Source of the DNA: Caldilineaceae bacterium
GTDB taxonomy: Bacteria > Chloroflexota > Anaerolineae > Caldilineales > Caldilineaceae
Reading direction: 5' to 3'
DNA length: 64,000 bases
Assembly: GCA_022842065.1 (NCBI GenBank)
Contig: JALHQH010000022.1
Location: forward strand, 85,140 to 149,139
Below the pieces are notes generated by a model. The model did not search any database, was not told the origin of the DNA, and saw only the letters and a program-made list of their open reading frames with translations. This document shows, piece after piece, positions 46,458 through 53,915 of the stretch. The position numbers were made by a program, and so were the translations under genes. How positions within the stretch are numbered: the stretch's first letter is position 1; every line of letters starts with the position of its first letter.

Positions 46458-46823
46458 ATGTTATATGTGGCAGAAGTTAGCGGCAAGGGTCGTGGGGTCT
46501 TTACGCATGAAGCAATTAAAGCGGGTGAATGCATTGAACAAGCACCCGTGTTGGTGATCAACCTGGCCCAATGGGAGTACATTGAACAGACCTTTTTATT
46601 TAACTATTGTTATGCCTGGGGCGACGAGATGGCACTGGCCCTGGGCATGGGTTCCCTCTATAATCACGCCTACAACCCCAACGCGCGCTACGAGAAGAAT
46701 CTTGCGACCACTATGATGGAGTACATTGCCTTGCGTGACATCGCGCCCGGCGAGGAGATCACGGTCAACTACAATGGCGATCCGGACGATCACGATCCGC
46801 TTTGGTTTAAGGTCGTCGCGTAG
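46458..46823 (+). CDS. Small SET-domain protein
   Basis: A 121-residue protein consisting only of a SET fold. KGRGVFTHEAIKAGECI is the N-terminal SET motif, GMGSLYNHAYNPNARY the NHS-like knot motif (SLYNHAYNPN) and IAPGEEITVNYNGD the second knot motif (GEEItxxY). SET proteins transfer methyl groups from SAM to lysine. In bacteria the substrates are mostly unknown. All motifs for SAM binding appear present, although the post-SET cysteine region is missing, as is usual in bacteria. It lies between DinG and a DNA-repair-type protein. Confidence 0.85.
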   Translation: MLYVAEVSGKGRGVFTHEAIKAGECIEQAPVLVINLAQWEYIEQTFLFNYCYAWGDEMALALGMGSLYNHAYNPNARYEKNLATTMMEYIALRDIAPGEEITVNYNGDPDDHDPLWFKVVA

Positions 46824-46834
46824 CCGCGTTGGAC

Positions 46835-47215
46835 CTACGCAGCGCGCCAACTTGGCGTCGGCTCAAAGCCGTGTTCCAACAACCAACCAATGCTGGGGCC
46901 GCGCCACCGATATGCCCGCAGATCGATTCGTTCGTTGGCATCGATCTGCACCCCTTCTTCCTGCAATAGCAAACGTTGCCGGCTAGTACTACCACTGTCA
47001 GCACGTGGGCTCACTTTACCCTGTGCATTAACCACCCGCTGCCACGGGGTTTGGGTATCCCCAGCCAAGGCTGCCATCGCATAACCGACCATGCGGGCAG
47101 TACAGCCCCCAACAATTGCTGCAATCTGCCCATAAGTTGCCACCTGCCCAGGGGGAATTTGTTGCACGACTAGATAGATACGTTGGTAGATCGGTGCTTG
47201 CAGCGTACCGGCCAT
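46835..47215 (-). CDS. Alkyltransferase-like protein (ATL)
   Basis: A 126-residue protein of the MGMT DNA-binding-domain family. IPPGQVATYGQIAAIVGGCTARMVGYAMAAL carries the Tyr and Arg used for base flipping. The active-site region reads PWQRVVNAQGKVS, with Trp in place of the acceptor Cys of PCHRV. That makes it an ATL protein, which binds O6-alkylguanine and hands it to nucleotide excision repair instead of removing the alkyl group (established for the family). ATG 47215 has GAGGAAAAGGC before it; an earlier start at 47239 is possible. Convergent with the SET gene, 11 bases apart. Confidence 0.88.
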   Translation of the reverse strand: MAGTLQAPIYQRIYLVVQQIPPGQVATYGQIAAIVGGCTARMVGYAMAALAGDTQTPWQRVVNAQGKVSPRADSGSTSRQRLLLQEEGVQIDANERIDLRAYRWRGPSIGWLLEHGFEPTPSWRAA

Positions 47216-48181
47216 TGCCTTTTCCTCACTTTTACACAAAACAGGTCAAACAAGACGGAGTAAACAAGTAAAAACACGCACACGATAGCTTTGTATCAGA
47301 CGCCTAGCATACGTTTAGGCGACGAAAAAATTAACAGGTAGACCGCGTTGCACCAATGATTTGTGGCTGGTTGGTAGTAAACAAAGACATTACAGCTGTT
47401 TTTCGTAAGGAAAAAACAAAACGATTTGAATACCTAATCGTCTACTTGCTTTCTAATTTGTTTTTAACCTTAGTGATTACAAAATTTTCATTGTCTTAGT
47501 TGCAAAAAACTTACCAACTACAGGAGGAAATAAGTATTAATGTGGCTTGTGTATAGCTGAACACCGTTTATTATGCATATTCCATGCTCAATGCACGCAA
47601 ATTTGATCAACTTTATTTGAGGGATTTGTAGGGTCATAGACGATTAATAAAGTAGAACAAACGTAAGAAAATGTTAATACAAATAGATGAGCCATTTTAC
47701 GAAATGGGTACATCATTGGTAGGATACCATCGGATAGGTACATTAGTCAGATCACAAGCTATGCTTCCAGTACTTCAGTACAGTAGATCGCAACGCCAAG
47801 TGTTAAGCACGCCCACAGGGCACGCGGTAACTGATGGTAGGTCATGAACCACACCGCATGCGGGTTGCGGTGGTCTACCGAGTAGATGTACATTAATGTT
47901 GCACCTGCCAAGCCGTTCAACACCTAATACCGATCACCCTTAAAAGTGGCAGCGAATTTCTCATCGCCAATTTCTTGTAACAGAATGCGGAACTGCTGCT
48001 TATTCATCTACCGATAGACTATTAAGTATGAAACGACAATTGTTGGAAACTGATAGTTGTGGCTTGATCGGCTAGCCTTAATTTCCATCATTTTCCAATA
48101 GCGTATATTACGCATGAAATAGAAATCAAGGCTATCATCAGGTTGAATCAGAAATTGCGGACAACCTTAAGGAGAATCAAA
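47216..48181. other. AT-rich intergenic region with decayed ORF
   Basis: This gap of about 970 bases has lower G+C than its surroundings. The left half (to about 47750) shows nothing supported; a strong AGGAGG (47522-47527) followed by a six-codon ORF (47540) is noted but not trusted. The right half contains an interrupted ORF on the minus strand (47759-48007). The last 170 bases include a GCGTATATTACGC palindrome and the leader of the dehydrogenase gene with AAGGAGA just before its ATG. Confidence 0.5.
47759..48007 (-). pseudogene. Small ORF broken by in-frame TAG
   Basis: On the minus strand ATG 48007 opens MNKQQFRILLQEIGDEKFAA, then reaches TAG at codon 28 (47926-47924). The same frame continues with protein-like sequence (LNGLAGATLMYIYSVDHRNP ... 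LPRALWACLTLGVAIYCTEVLEA) to TAG at 47761-47759. Together 82 codons read like one small, partly hydrophobic protein split by a single nonsense codon. An alternative is that the second part starts on its own at the GTG after the stop. The family is not recognised. It was too short and interrupted to appear as one ORF. Confidence 0.45.
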
Positions 48182-49222
48182 ATGACTAATATTGTAATTG
48201 TTGGGGCAGGCGTCGTTGGCCATGCCACCGGTAAAGGATTCGCCAAACGCGGTCACCAGATTACCTACGTTGATGTCAACAAAAACCGGCTCGAACAACT
48301 ACGGCAGCAAGGGTTGAACGCAATGACCAGCACCGAAGTAAATTGGTCGTCCGCGGATATCGTGATGCTTACCGTCTCCACACCAACCGTCAATCAACAG
48401 ATCATTCTTGATCACATTAAACAGGCTGCCCAAGAGATTGGGCGCGGTCTTGCAAATACGGCCAAATATGTTTGTGTCGTTGTGCGCAGCACCGTGCCCC
48501 CCACCACAACCGAGCAGATCATTCGCCCCATTCTAGAAAACGCATCCGGCAAATTGAGCGGTGTTGATTTTGGGCTGGCCATGAATCCTGAATTCCTGCG
48601 TCAGCGCACCGCCGAGAGTGACTTTGATCGCCCTTGGATTACCGTCCTTGGGGTCGGCGACCAACTAACCATGCAGGTGCTTTACGATCTCTACATGCCC
48701 TTTGGCGGCTTGATTGTTCACTGTACCCCGACCGAAGCCGAGATGATCAAGTATGTAAACAATATTTACAACGCCGTCAAGATTAGCTACTTTAACGAAG
48801 TGCATCAGATCTGTGAGAATCTGGGCATCGACAGCAATGTCGTCGGCTCGATTGTGGCTCGCAGCGCCGAGAGTATGTGGAACCCAATTTATGGCACCCG
48901 CGGCGGTGCGCCTTATGGTGGGGCCTGTCTGCCCAAAGATACCGAAGCCTTTATGGCTTTCTGTAACGCACATGGACTAGAGCACAAAATGTTAGAAGCC
49001 ACGATTGCCGTCAACGAACAATTGCTGGGCACGCGCCCAGCCGCAAGCACCCCTGAAGAGATCGAACGGATCCTGCTCATGGCCAATCCGGCAGAACGGG
49101 CCAATAGTGCAGGTTCCCGCAATGGCAATAGCGCTTATGGCAATGTGCAGGTCTATACAAATGGCCATAGTACCCCCTATGGCAACGGGATCACAAACGG
49201 TTATACGCCAACACACGAATGA
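48182..49222 (+). CDS. Shortened UDP-sugar dehydrogenase-like protein
   Basis: A 346-residue protein of the UDP-glucose/GDP-mannose dehydrogenase family. The NAD-binding domain has IVIVGAGVVGHATGKGFAKRG (3-23) and VVRSTVPPTTTEQI, then AMNPEFLRQ. The central domain has EMIKYVNNIYNAVKISYFNEV and the catalytic-cysteine motif PYGGACLPKDTEAF (Cys249). Usual members have about 430 residues; the C-terminal UDP-binding domain with its GxxFKxxTDDxRESP motif is absent. Instead there is a 45-residue Asn/Gly/Tyr/Ser-rich tail. Start 48182 has AAGGAGA 5 bases upstream. It may supply uronic acids for the polysaccharide, or be a partial or specialised form. Confidence 0.82.
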   Translation: MTNIVIVGAGVVGHATGKGFAKRGHQITYVDVNKNRLEQLRQQGLNAMTSTEVNWSSADIVMLTVSTPTVNQQIILDHIKQAAQEIGRGLANTAKYVCVVVRSTVPPTTTEQIIRPILENASGKLSGVDFGLAMNPEFLRQRTAESDFDRPWITVLGVGDQLTMQVLYDLYMPFGGLIVHCTPTEAEMIKYVNNIYNAVKISYFNEVHQICENLGIDSNVVGSIVARSAESMWNPIYGTRGGAPYGGACLPKDTEAFMAFCNAHGLEHKMLEATIAVNEQLLGTRPAASTPEEIERILLMANPAERANSAGSRNGNSAYGNVQVYTNGHSTPYGNGITNGYTPTHE

Positions 49223-49235
49223 GTGATACCTGATG

Positions 49236-49387
49236 TTATACGCAAATCAGAATGAGACCCCTAGTTTCGGTCAGCGTGCGTCGCACTGACCAAAGAATCT
49301 AGCGGACTGGAAACAGTTGGCGGTCAGTGCGACGCACGCGATCCCGTTAGCCAGCAAAACGCCGGTTCTCAACTTGACTTCAGTATA
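49236..49387. mobile_element. MITE-like element, copy 2
   Basis: A 152-bp element of the same length as the copy at 9789-9940. Shared parts are the outer ends (TTATACGCAAATCAGAATGAGA ... TTCTCAACTTGACTTCAGTATA) and the inner inverted repeat GCGTGCGTCGCACTGACCA (49274-49292) with its partner at 49321-49339, 18 of 19 bases complementary. The centre between the inner arms differs more than the arms do. It begins 14 bases after the stop of the dehydrogenase gene. Non-coding; no transposase nearby. Confidence 0.65.
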
Positions 49388-49430
49388 GATGGTGAACATG
49401 CCGCCAGCTCTGGCGGCATGTTCACCATCT
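49387..49430. terminator. Bidirectional terminator-like hairpin
   Basis: AGATGGTGAACATGCCGCCA (49387-49406) and its exact complement (49411-49430) form a 20-bp stem with a 4-base loop GCTC. It lies between the convergent dehydrogenase and RidA genes and directly abuts the MITE-like element. Confidence 0.65.
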
Positions 49431-49461
49431 AACATCAGGGGGTAAGGGGTTTGACAGAAGC

Positions 49462-49914
49462 TTACTTAACCTCGAAGATCACTTCCACTTCGACCGCATA
49501 ATCCGAGGGAATTTGCATACCGACGGCGCTACGGGCATGGCGCCCGGCTTCGCCAAAGACTTCGATGAAGAGATCGCTGGCCCCATGAATCACCGCGGGC
49601 GTATTGCTGAAATCCGGCGCAACATTGACCATCCCTAACACTTTGACGACGCGCACCACATTGTCCAGGCTGCCGGTCAGGCTCTTCACGGCCTGTAAAC
49701 AGCACAACGCCGACAACTTGGCGGCTTCATAGCCCTCCTCGACACTGACCTCGCGCCCGAGCTTGCCGATAATCTCTTTGCCGCCAAAGCGCGACACCTG
49801 GCCAGAAGTATAGACCAGATTTCCAGTACGTACAGCATGCATTAACCGCCCAGCATTCATCTCCAGCGGTTGCAGGGTATAGCCCATTGCTTGTAACTTG
49901 GCTTCGTATGACAC
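49462..49914 (-). CDS. RidA/YjgF-family protein
   Basis: A 150-residue Rid protein. Family members hydrolyse reactive imines/enamines formed by PLP enzymes. LVYTSGQVSRFGG, AAKLSALCCLQAVKSLTGSLDNVVRVVKVLGMVN and the end GRHARSAVGMQIPSDYAVEVEVIFEV match the fold; the Arg in HARSAVG corresponds to the catalytic Arg of RidA. The start is a GTG at 49914. It has its own strong promoter upstream. It is placed next to glyA, a PLP enzyme, but on the opposite strand and two genes away. Confidence 0.87.
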   Translation of the reverse strand: MSYEAKLQAMGYTLQPLEMNAGRLMHAVRTGNLVYTSGQVSRFGGKEIIGKLGREVSVEEGYEAAKLSALCCLQAVKSLTGSLDNVVRVVKVLGMVNVAPDFSNTPAVIHGASDLFIEVFGEAGRHARSAVGMQIPSDYAVEVEVIFEVK

Positions 49915-50007
49915 GATGCGTCTGCCTTTCTACAAAAACGTGGCTGCGCTCCAGAGCAGATCGGGACAGTTGCCCAGAAAACGCATAGATTAATCATCAA
50001 CGGGTCT

Positions 50008-50036
50008 ATTATAGTAGGTGATGCAGGGGATGTCCA
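50008..50036 (-). promoter_or_regulatory. Sigma-70-type promoter of RidA gene
   Basis: On the minus strand TGGACA (50036-50031), a 17-base spacer and a perfect TATAAT (50013-50008) match the consensus at 11 of 12 positions. A transcript would start near 50001, about 87 bases before the GTG start. Confidence 0.6.
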
Positions 50037-50086
50037 CCCAAGCACAGGGACAAGTGTCAATTTTATGGTGCAGGGTAGGCGCTTAG

Positions 50087-50116
50087 TTGGTCAATTACCC
50101 AGCCGCTTTGTATAAT
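50087..50116 (+). promoter_or_regulatory. Sigma-70-type promoter of Asp-box gene
   Basis: TTGGTC (50087-50092), an 18-base spacer and TATAAT (50111-50116). The -10 box is perfect, the -35 partial. It lies 54 bases before the ATG at 50170 and back to back with the RidA promoter. Confidence 0.5.
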
Positions 50117-50169
50117 CTGTAGATCACTATAACTTAATGGCCTTGTGACATTACAGAAAAAGCAGACTC

Positions 50170-52101
50170 ATGGCAAACATTTGGCAATCGATGGGTATCT
50201 GGGAAGGCGGCACCGTGTTGGCGCTTGCCTGCTCGCCTCACTTTCAACACGATCACCTCGCCCTGGCAGCCACAGCGGTGGGCCTCTGGCGCTCAACCGA
50301 TGGCGGGCAAAGTTGGTCGCACAGCCTGACCGGCCTCACTGATCCGAATCTGATCGCGGTCCATTTCACTGCCCCACCGGCCACAGAGGCTGCAACGCCG
50401 CCGCTCGCCTTTGCAGCCAGCCAGGGGGGACGGCTCTTCCAGTCAACCGATGGCGGGCAAACGTGGCAGGAGGTGAGCAGTTGGCAAGGGTTAGGGGTCA
50501 TCAATGCGCTGGCCACTTCACCCACCTTTGCCCAGGATCAAACCCTCTTTGCCGCCACGGCAGAGGGCGTCATGCGCACCCAGGATGGAGGCAACAGTTG
50601 GGAAAGCTCAACCTTTGGCCTGCTCGATCTGGAGATCCTCTGCCTGGCGGTCTCACCCACTTTTGCCGAAAGCGAGACGCTCTGGGCAGGCAGTGCGGGC
50701 GGGGGACTTTATCGTTCGCGCAATGGTGCGCGCTCTTGGCGCGATGCGGGTGATGGTTTGCCCGACACCGCCCTGCTTTGTCTGGCCCTTGACCCGGATT
50801 TTGCCACCAATCAGACGCTTTATGTCGGCACCGAAGGGCATGGGATCTATCGCTCAACTGACGGCAGCGCGACCTGGCAACCAGTGAGCGCTGATCTTGC
50901 CGGTCTAAGCATCAATAGCCTGAGCCTAAGCAGCGATGGACGCGCTTTGTTAGGGGGCAGCAGTGAAGGCATCTTGCGCTCGACCGACTGGGGGCAAAGT
51001 TGGCAAGCAACCGCCGCTGGCCAAGCGCTCGTCTTTGCCCTGGCCAACGGGACCGATGACACTGTGCTGGCCGGCAGCTTTCTGGATGGGCTGCTGCGGT
51101 CAACCGACGGCGGTGCGCAGTGGGAACCGGCCAACCAGGGACTGGCCGCCCACGCCCCGCCGGTCACTCTCTTGAGCAGCGATGGTCGCCTTTTTGCCCT
51201 GGATCGCGAAGGCGTGCTCGCTGTCACCGCGGATGGAGGCGCGCACTGGCCACCACTCAACCACCTGTTGGATGATCTGGCCGCCATCGCCCTGGCCCAG
51301 CCGCAGCAGCCCCAGCAGAGTGCAGTGTTGGTCCTCACCGAAACCGCGCTCATCACGATTGCGCCGGCCCCCGACGAAGAGGCGGCACTTGAGCGGGCGC
51401 GCAGCGAACCACTCCCGACCACCATCCTCCAGCCGACCCAGTTGGTCTTATCGCCTGACTATGCGCAGGATCAGACCTTGCTGGTGACCGATGCGGCCGG
51501 GCAGATCTTCTGCTCTACGGTGGACGGGCATACTGGTAATGTCCATTGGGAACAACGAACCACCCCGGCGCCCGATCAGACAATTTTGCAGCTCTGTTTT
51601 TCGCCGGCTTATGCCACCACGCGCCGCCTCTACGCGTTGACGATGAGTGAAGCAGGGCCGGCTAACTATCCCATGCAGCTTTGGCTCAGCCACGATCAGG
51701 GGGACAGTTGGACCGCGCTGGCCGATTTTGCGATCCCAAGCCCAGCGCTTGGCGTCGCCATCCAACAGCACGGTGACGGCGAGACGCTCTGGTTGGGTAC
51801 CCACAACCGGATCTTAAAATTCTACCAGCAGCCAAACGACAACCACTGGGCCTTTGAGCAGTTCTTTCTGGCCGAGGCAGTGCGCATTACCAGTGTCGTT
51901 GCGCCACATCACCCTGACCAACCCTGGCCGCTCTATGTCACCACCACGCAGGGCATCTATGCCAGCAGCGATGGGCAGCACTGGCATAGTATTGCGGAAA
52001 GCCTGGCCGCAGAGACATGGGTTGCCCTGCACTGTGATCAGGCGGGCGCGCCACGTTATGCCGTTGCCCTCGGCGGGCGGCTCTGGCGCACAGGGGACTG
52101 A
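50170..52101 (+). CDS. Asp-box beta-propeller, Ycf48/VPS10-like
   Basis: A 643-residue protein built from about ten Asp-box (BNR) repeats, each with an S-x-D-x-G-x-x-W core: for example RSTDGGQSW, QSTDGGQTW, RTQDGGNSW, RSTDWGQSW and LSHDQGDSW. They are spaced roughly 45-70 residues apart with 'xLFAAT' type strands between them. This gives one or two six- to ten-bladed propellers as in Ycf48 or sortilin-like proteins. No signal peptide is seen, so it is probably cytoplasmic. Asp boxes alone do not define an enzyme. The function is unknown. It ends shortly before glyA but is separated from it by a repeat. Confidence 0.82.
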   Translation: MANIWQSMGIWEGGTVLALACSPHFQHDHLALAATAVGLWRSTDGGQSWSHSLTGLTDPNLIAVHFTAPPATEAATPPLAFAASQGGRLFQSTDGGQTWQEVSSWQGLGVINALATSPTFAQDQTLFAATAEGVMRTQDGGNSWESSTFGLLDLEILCLAVSPTFAESETLWAGSAGGGLYRSRNGARSWRDAGDGLPDTALLCLALDPDFATNQTLYVGTEGHGIYRSTDGSATWQPVSADLAGLSINSLSLSSDGRALLGGSSEGILRSTDWGQSWQATAAGQALVFALANGTDDTVLAGSFLDGLLRSTDGGAQWEPANQGLAAHAPPVTLLSSDGRLFALDREGVLAVTADGGAHWPPLNHLLDDLAAIALAQPQQPQQSAVLVLTETALITIAPAPDEEAALERARSEPLPTTILQPTQLVLSPDYAQDQTLLVTDAAGQIFCSTVDGHTGNVHWEQRTTPAPDQTILQLCFSPAYATTRRLYALTMSEAGPANYPMQLWLSHDQGDSWTALADFAIPSPALGVAIQQHGDGETLWLGTHNRILKFYQQPNDNHWAFEQFFLAEAVRITSVVAPHHPDQPWPLYVTTTQGIYASSDGQHWHSIAESLAAETWVALHCDQAGAPRYAVALGGRLWRTGD

Positions 52102-52189
52102 AGGAATAGCCCCTAGTTTTGGGCCTACCAAACTATGACCTTACATAGTCTGCCGCTATAATGGCCCCACTGATGTTTAGTCAATGAGG

Positions 52190-52281
52190 TAACCCCTCCC
52201 TAACCCTTCCTGCTAAGGGAAGGAACCTGGGTCTCCCAGCTAGATCCCCGCCCCAAACTGGGGAGGGTTAGGGAGGGGTTA
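52190..52281. repeat. Inverted repeat TAACCCCTCCCTAACCCT
   Basis: TAACCCCTCCCTAACCCT (52190-52207) and its exact complement (52264-52281) enclose 56 bases that contain a further AGGGAAGG/CCTTCC pairing. It lies just upstream of glyA (32 bases to the ATG) and downstream of the Asp-box gene. It could end the upstream transcript or form the leader of glyA. The pyrimidine-rich sequence resembles dispersed repeats of filamentous bacteria. Confidence 0.55.
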
Positions 52282-52312
52282 ATGGTTATATTTTTATTCA
52301 GGAGCAAAAAAC

Positions 52313-53671
52313 ATGTCTGACATTGTCTATGAATTAATTGCACAAGAAGAAGTGCGCCAGCGCGAGATGATCGGGCTGATCCCCTCAGAGAATCACTTTT
52401 CACCGGCGGTGGCCGGGGTGCTCTCCTCTAGCCTTTCCAGCAAATATGCCGAAGGCTATCCGGGCCGCCGCTACTACGAAGGTAACCAAATTGTCGATGA
52501 GATCGAGAATCTGGCAATTGATCGGCTGAAGGGACTTTTTGGCGTGCCCTTTGTCAACGTCCAGGCCCATTCGGGTTCACCGGCCAACAGTGCGATCCAA
52601 TTCGCCCTGCTCGAACCGGGCGACACGTTGATGGGGTTGGCGTTGGGAGCCGGCGGCCATCTCACCCACGGCCATCCCAGCGTCACCTTCTCGGGACGCT
52701 ATTTTAATGCCGTACAATATGGGCTCGATGCCAACGCCCGCATTGACTTTGACCAGATGTTGGCACTGGCCAAGGAGCACAAACCCAAGATGCTCATTGC
52801 CGGCACCACTTCGTACCCCTTTGTCCTCGACTTTGCCAAATTCCGTGAAGTGGCCGATGCAGTGGGGGCTTGGCTAGTCGCGGACATTTCACACATCACC
52901 GCGCTCGTGCTGGCCGGCGAACATCCTTCACCAGTACCGCATGTTGATGTGATCATGTCAACCACCCACAAGACCTTCCGCGGCCCCCGCGGCGCGATGA
53001 TCCTGGTCACCGACCGGGGCATGGCGCGCGATGCCAAGATCAGCGGCAAGATCAATTCGGCGATTATTCCGGGTTTACAGGGTGGCCCGCACTTGGCGAC
53101 GACCGCCGGCATTGCGATTGCCGCCGGTGAGGCCGCGCAACCAGGCTTCCACGGCTATGCGCGCCAGGTCCGCCGCAATGCCGACACCTTGGCCACGGCG
53201 CTCATGGAAAATGGGCTGAAGCTGGTCGGCAACGGCACCGAAAATCACCTGATGGTGGTTGACTTCACCTCCTTTAGCGATGGGCTGGGCACGCAGGTCG
53301 CCTTTGCCCTGGATGTCGCCGGCATTTACGCCAACCGCAACGCGATTCCCAACGAACCCTGTTCACCCTTCTATCCCTCGGGTCTGCGCGTCGGCACCCC
53401 CTTGGTCACCACCCGCGGCATGGGCGAAGCCGAAATGCGCCAGATCGCCAAGTGGATTGCCGCCGTCACCGATCATGTAAAAACGGCAACTTTACCCGCC
53501 AACACCAAAGAGCGCGCCGCCTTCATCAAACAATTTAAAGAAACGACCGAGAACGATCAGACGCTGTTGCAGATCCGCAGCGAGGTCAAAGCATTGGCCA
53601 CCCAATTCCCCCTCTTCGCCGAGCCGGCCACCGTGCTCAACCAGAATGGCCATGTCGCCGTCGCCGCGTAA
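52313..53671 (+). CDS. glyA: Serine hydroxymethyltransferase
   Basis: A 452-residue PLP enzyme converting serine and tetrahydrofolate to glycine and methylene-tetrahydrofolate. LIPSENHFSPAV, SSKYAEGYPGRRYYEGNQIVDEIE (folate and PLP contacts), VQAHSGSPANSAIQFAL, GGHLTHGHPSVTFSGRYF, VADISHITALVLAGEHPSP (Asp191-His) and the PLP lysine motif IMSTTHKTFRGPRGAM (Lys220) are all present. A C-terminal part with FYPSGLRVGTPLVTTRGMGEAEM completes the family. The length is typical. GGAG precedes the ATG by 7 bases, and TATAAT at 52157-52162 may be a -10 box. A hairpin follows. Confidence 0.95.
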   Translation: MSDIVYELIAQEEVRQREMIGLIPSENHFSPAVAGVLSSSLSSKYAEGYPGRRYYEGNQIVDEIENLAIDRLKGLFGVPFVNVQAHSGSPANSAIQFALLEPGDTLMGLALGAGGHLTHGHPSVTFSGRYFNAVQYGLDANARIDFDQMLALAKEHKPKMLIAGTTSYPFVLDFAKFREVADAVGAWLVADISHITALVLAGEHPSPVPHVDVIMSTTHKTFRGPRGAMILVTDRGMARDAKISGKINSAIIPGLQGGPHLATTAGIAIAAGEAAQPGFHGYARQVRRNADTLATALMENGLKLVGNGTENHLMVVDFTSFSDGLGTQVAFALDVAGIYANRNAIPNEPCSPFYPSGLRVGTPLVTTRGMGEAEMRQIAKWIAAVTDHVKTATLPANTKERAAFIKQFKETTENDQTLLQIRSEVKALATQFPLFAEPATVLNQNGHVAVAA

Positions 53672-53685
53672 ATGCAATGACTGAC

Positions 53686-53727
53686 GACTGTCCACTGTTA
53701 GCCGCCATCGGTCATCAGTGGACAGTC
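53686..53727 (+). terminator. Hairpin after glyA
   Basis: GACTGTCCACTG (53686-53697) and CAGTGGACAGTC (53716-53727) are exact complements with an 18-base loop, 15 bases after the glyA stop. No long T-run follows, but a mixed pyrimidine tract is present. Confidence 0.5.
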
Positions 53728-53781
53728 ATCAGTAGCTTCTTCCTCCTCCCCAACTTGCCATTAAACGGTTAACTTTCCCTC

Positions 53782-53811
53782 TTGCGTAAGACGATTCAAA
53801 TCAAGTATAGT
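53782..53811 (+). promoter_or_regulatory. Candidate promoter of kinase gene
   Basis: TTGCGT (53782-53787), an 18-base spacer and TATAGT (53806-53811) resemble the vegetative consensus. A start near 53818 would leave a leader of about 98 bases before ATG 53916. Confidence 0.4.
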
Positions 53812-53915
53812 ACCTGTACAAAACAAATTGAGCCAAGTGCATTCCATGTTGTTTGTGTGCAGAATGTAAGATAACAGCTTACATTTACCCAGTACACTTT
53901 ACGGAGCGGAGCAAC

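Noticed and set aside
47522..47560. Strong AGGAGG followed by a six-codon ORF (MWLVYS), a possible leader peptide
   Set aside because: The spacing of 12 bases is long, no regulated gene follows within 200 bases on that strand, and it lies in AT-rich sequence where such matches occur by chance.
50847..51425. 192-codon minus-strand ORF inside the Asp-box gene
   Set aside because: Ser/Ala/Arg-rich antisense reading of Asp-box repeats; no homologous features.
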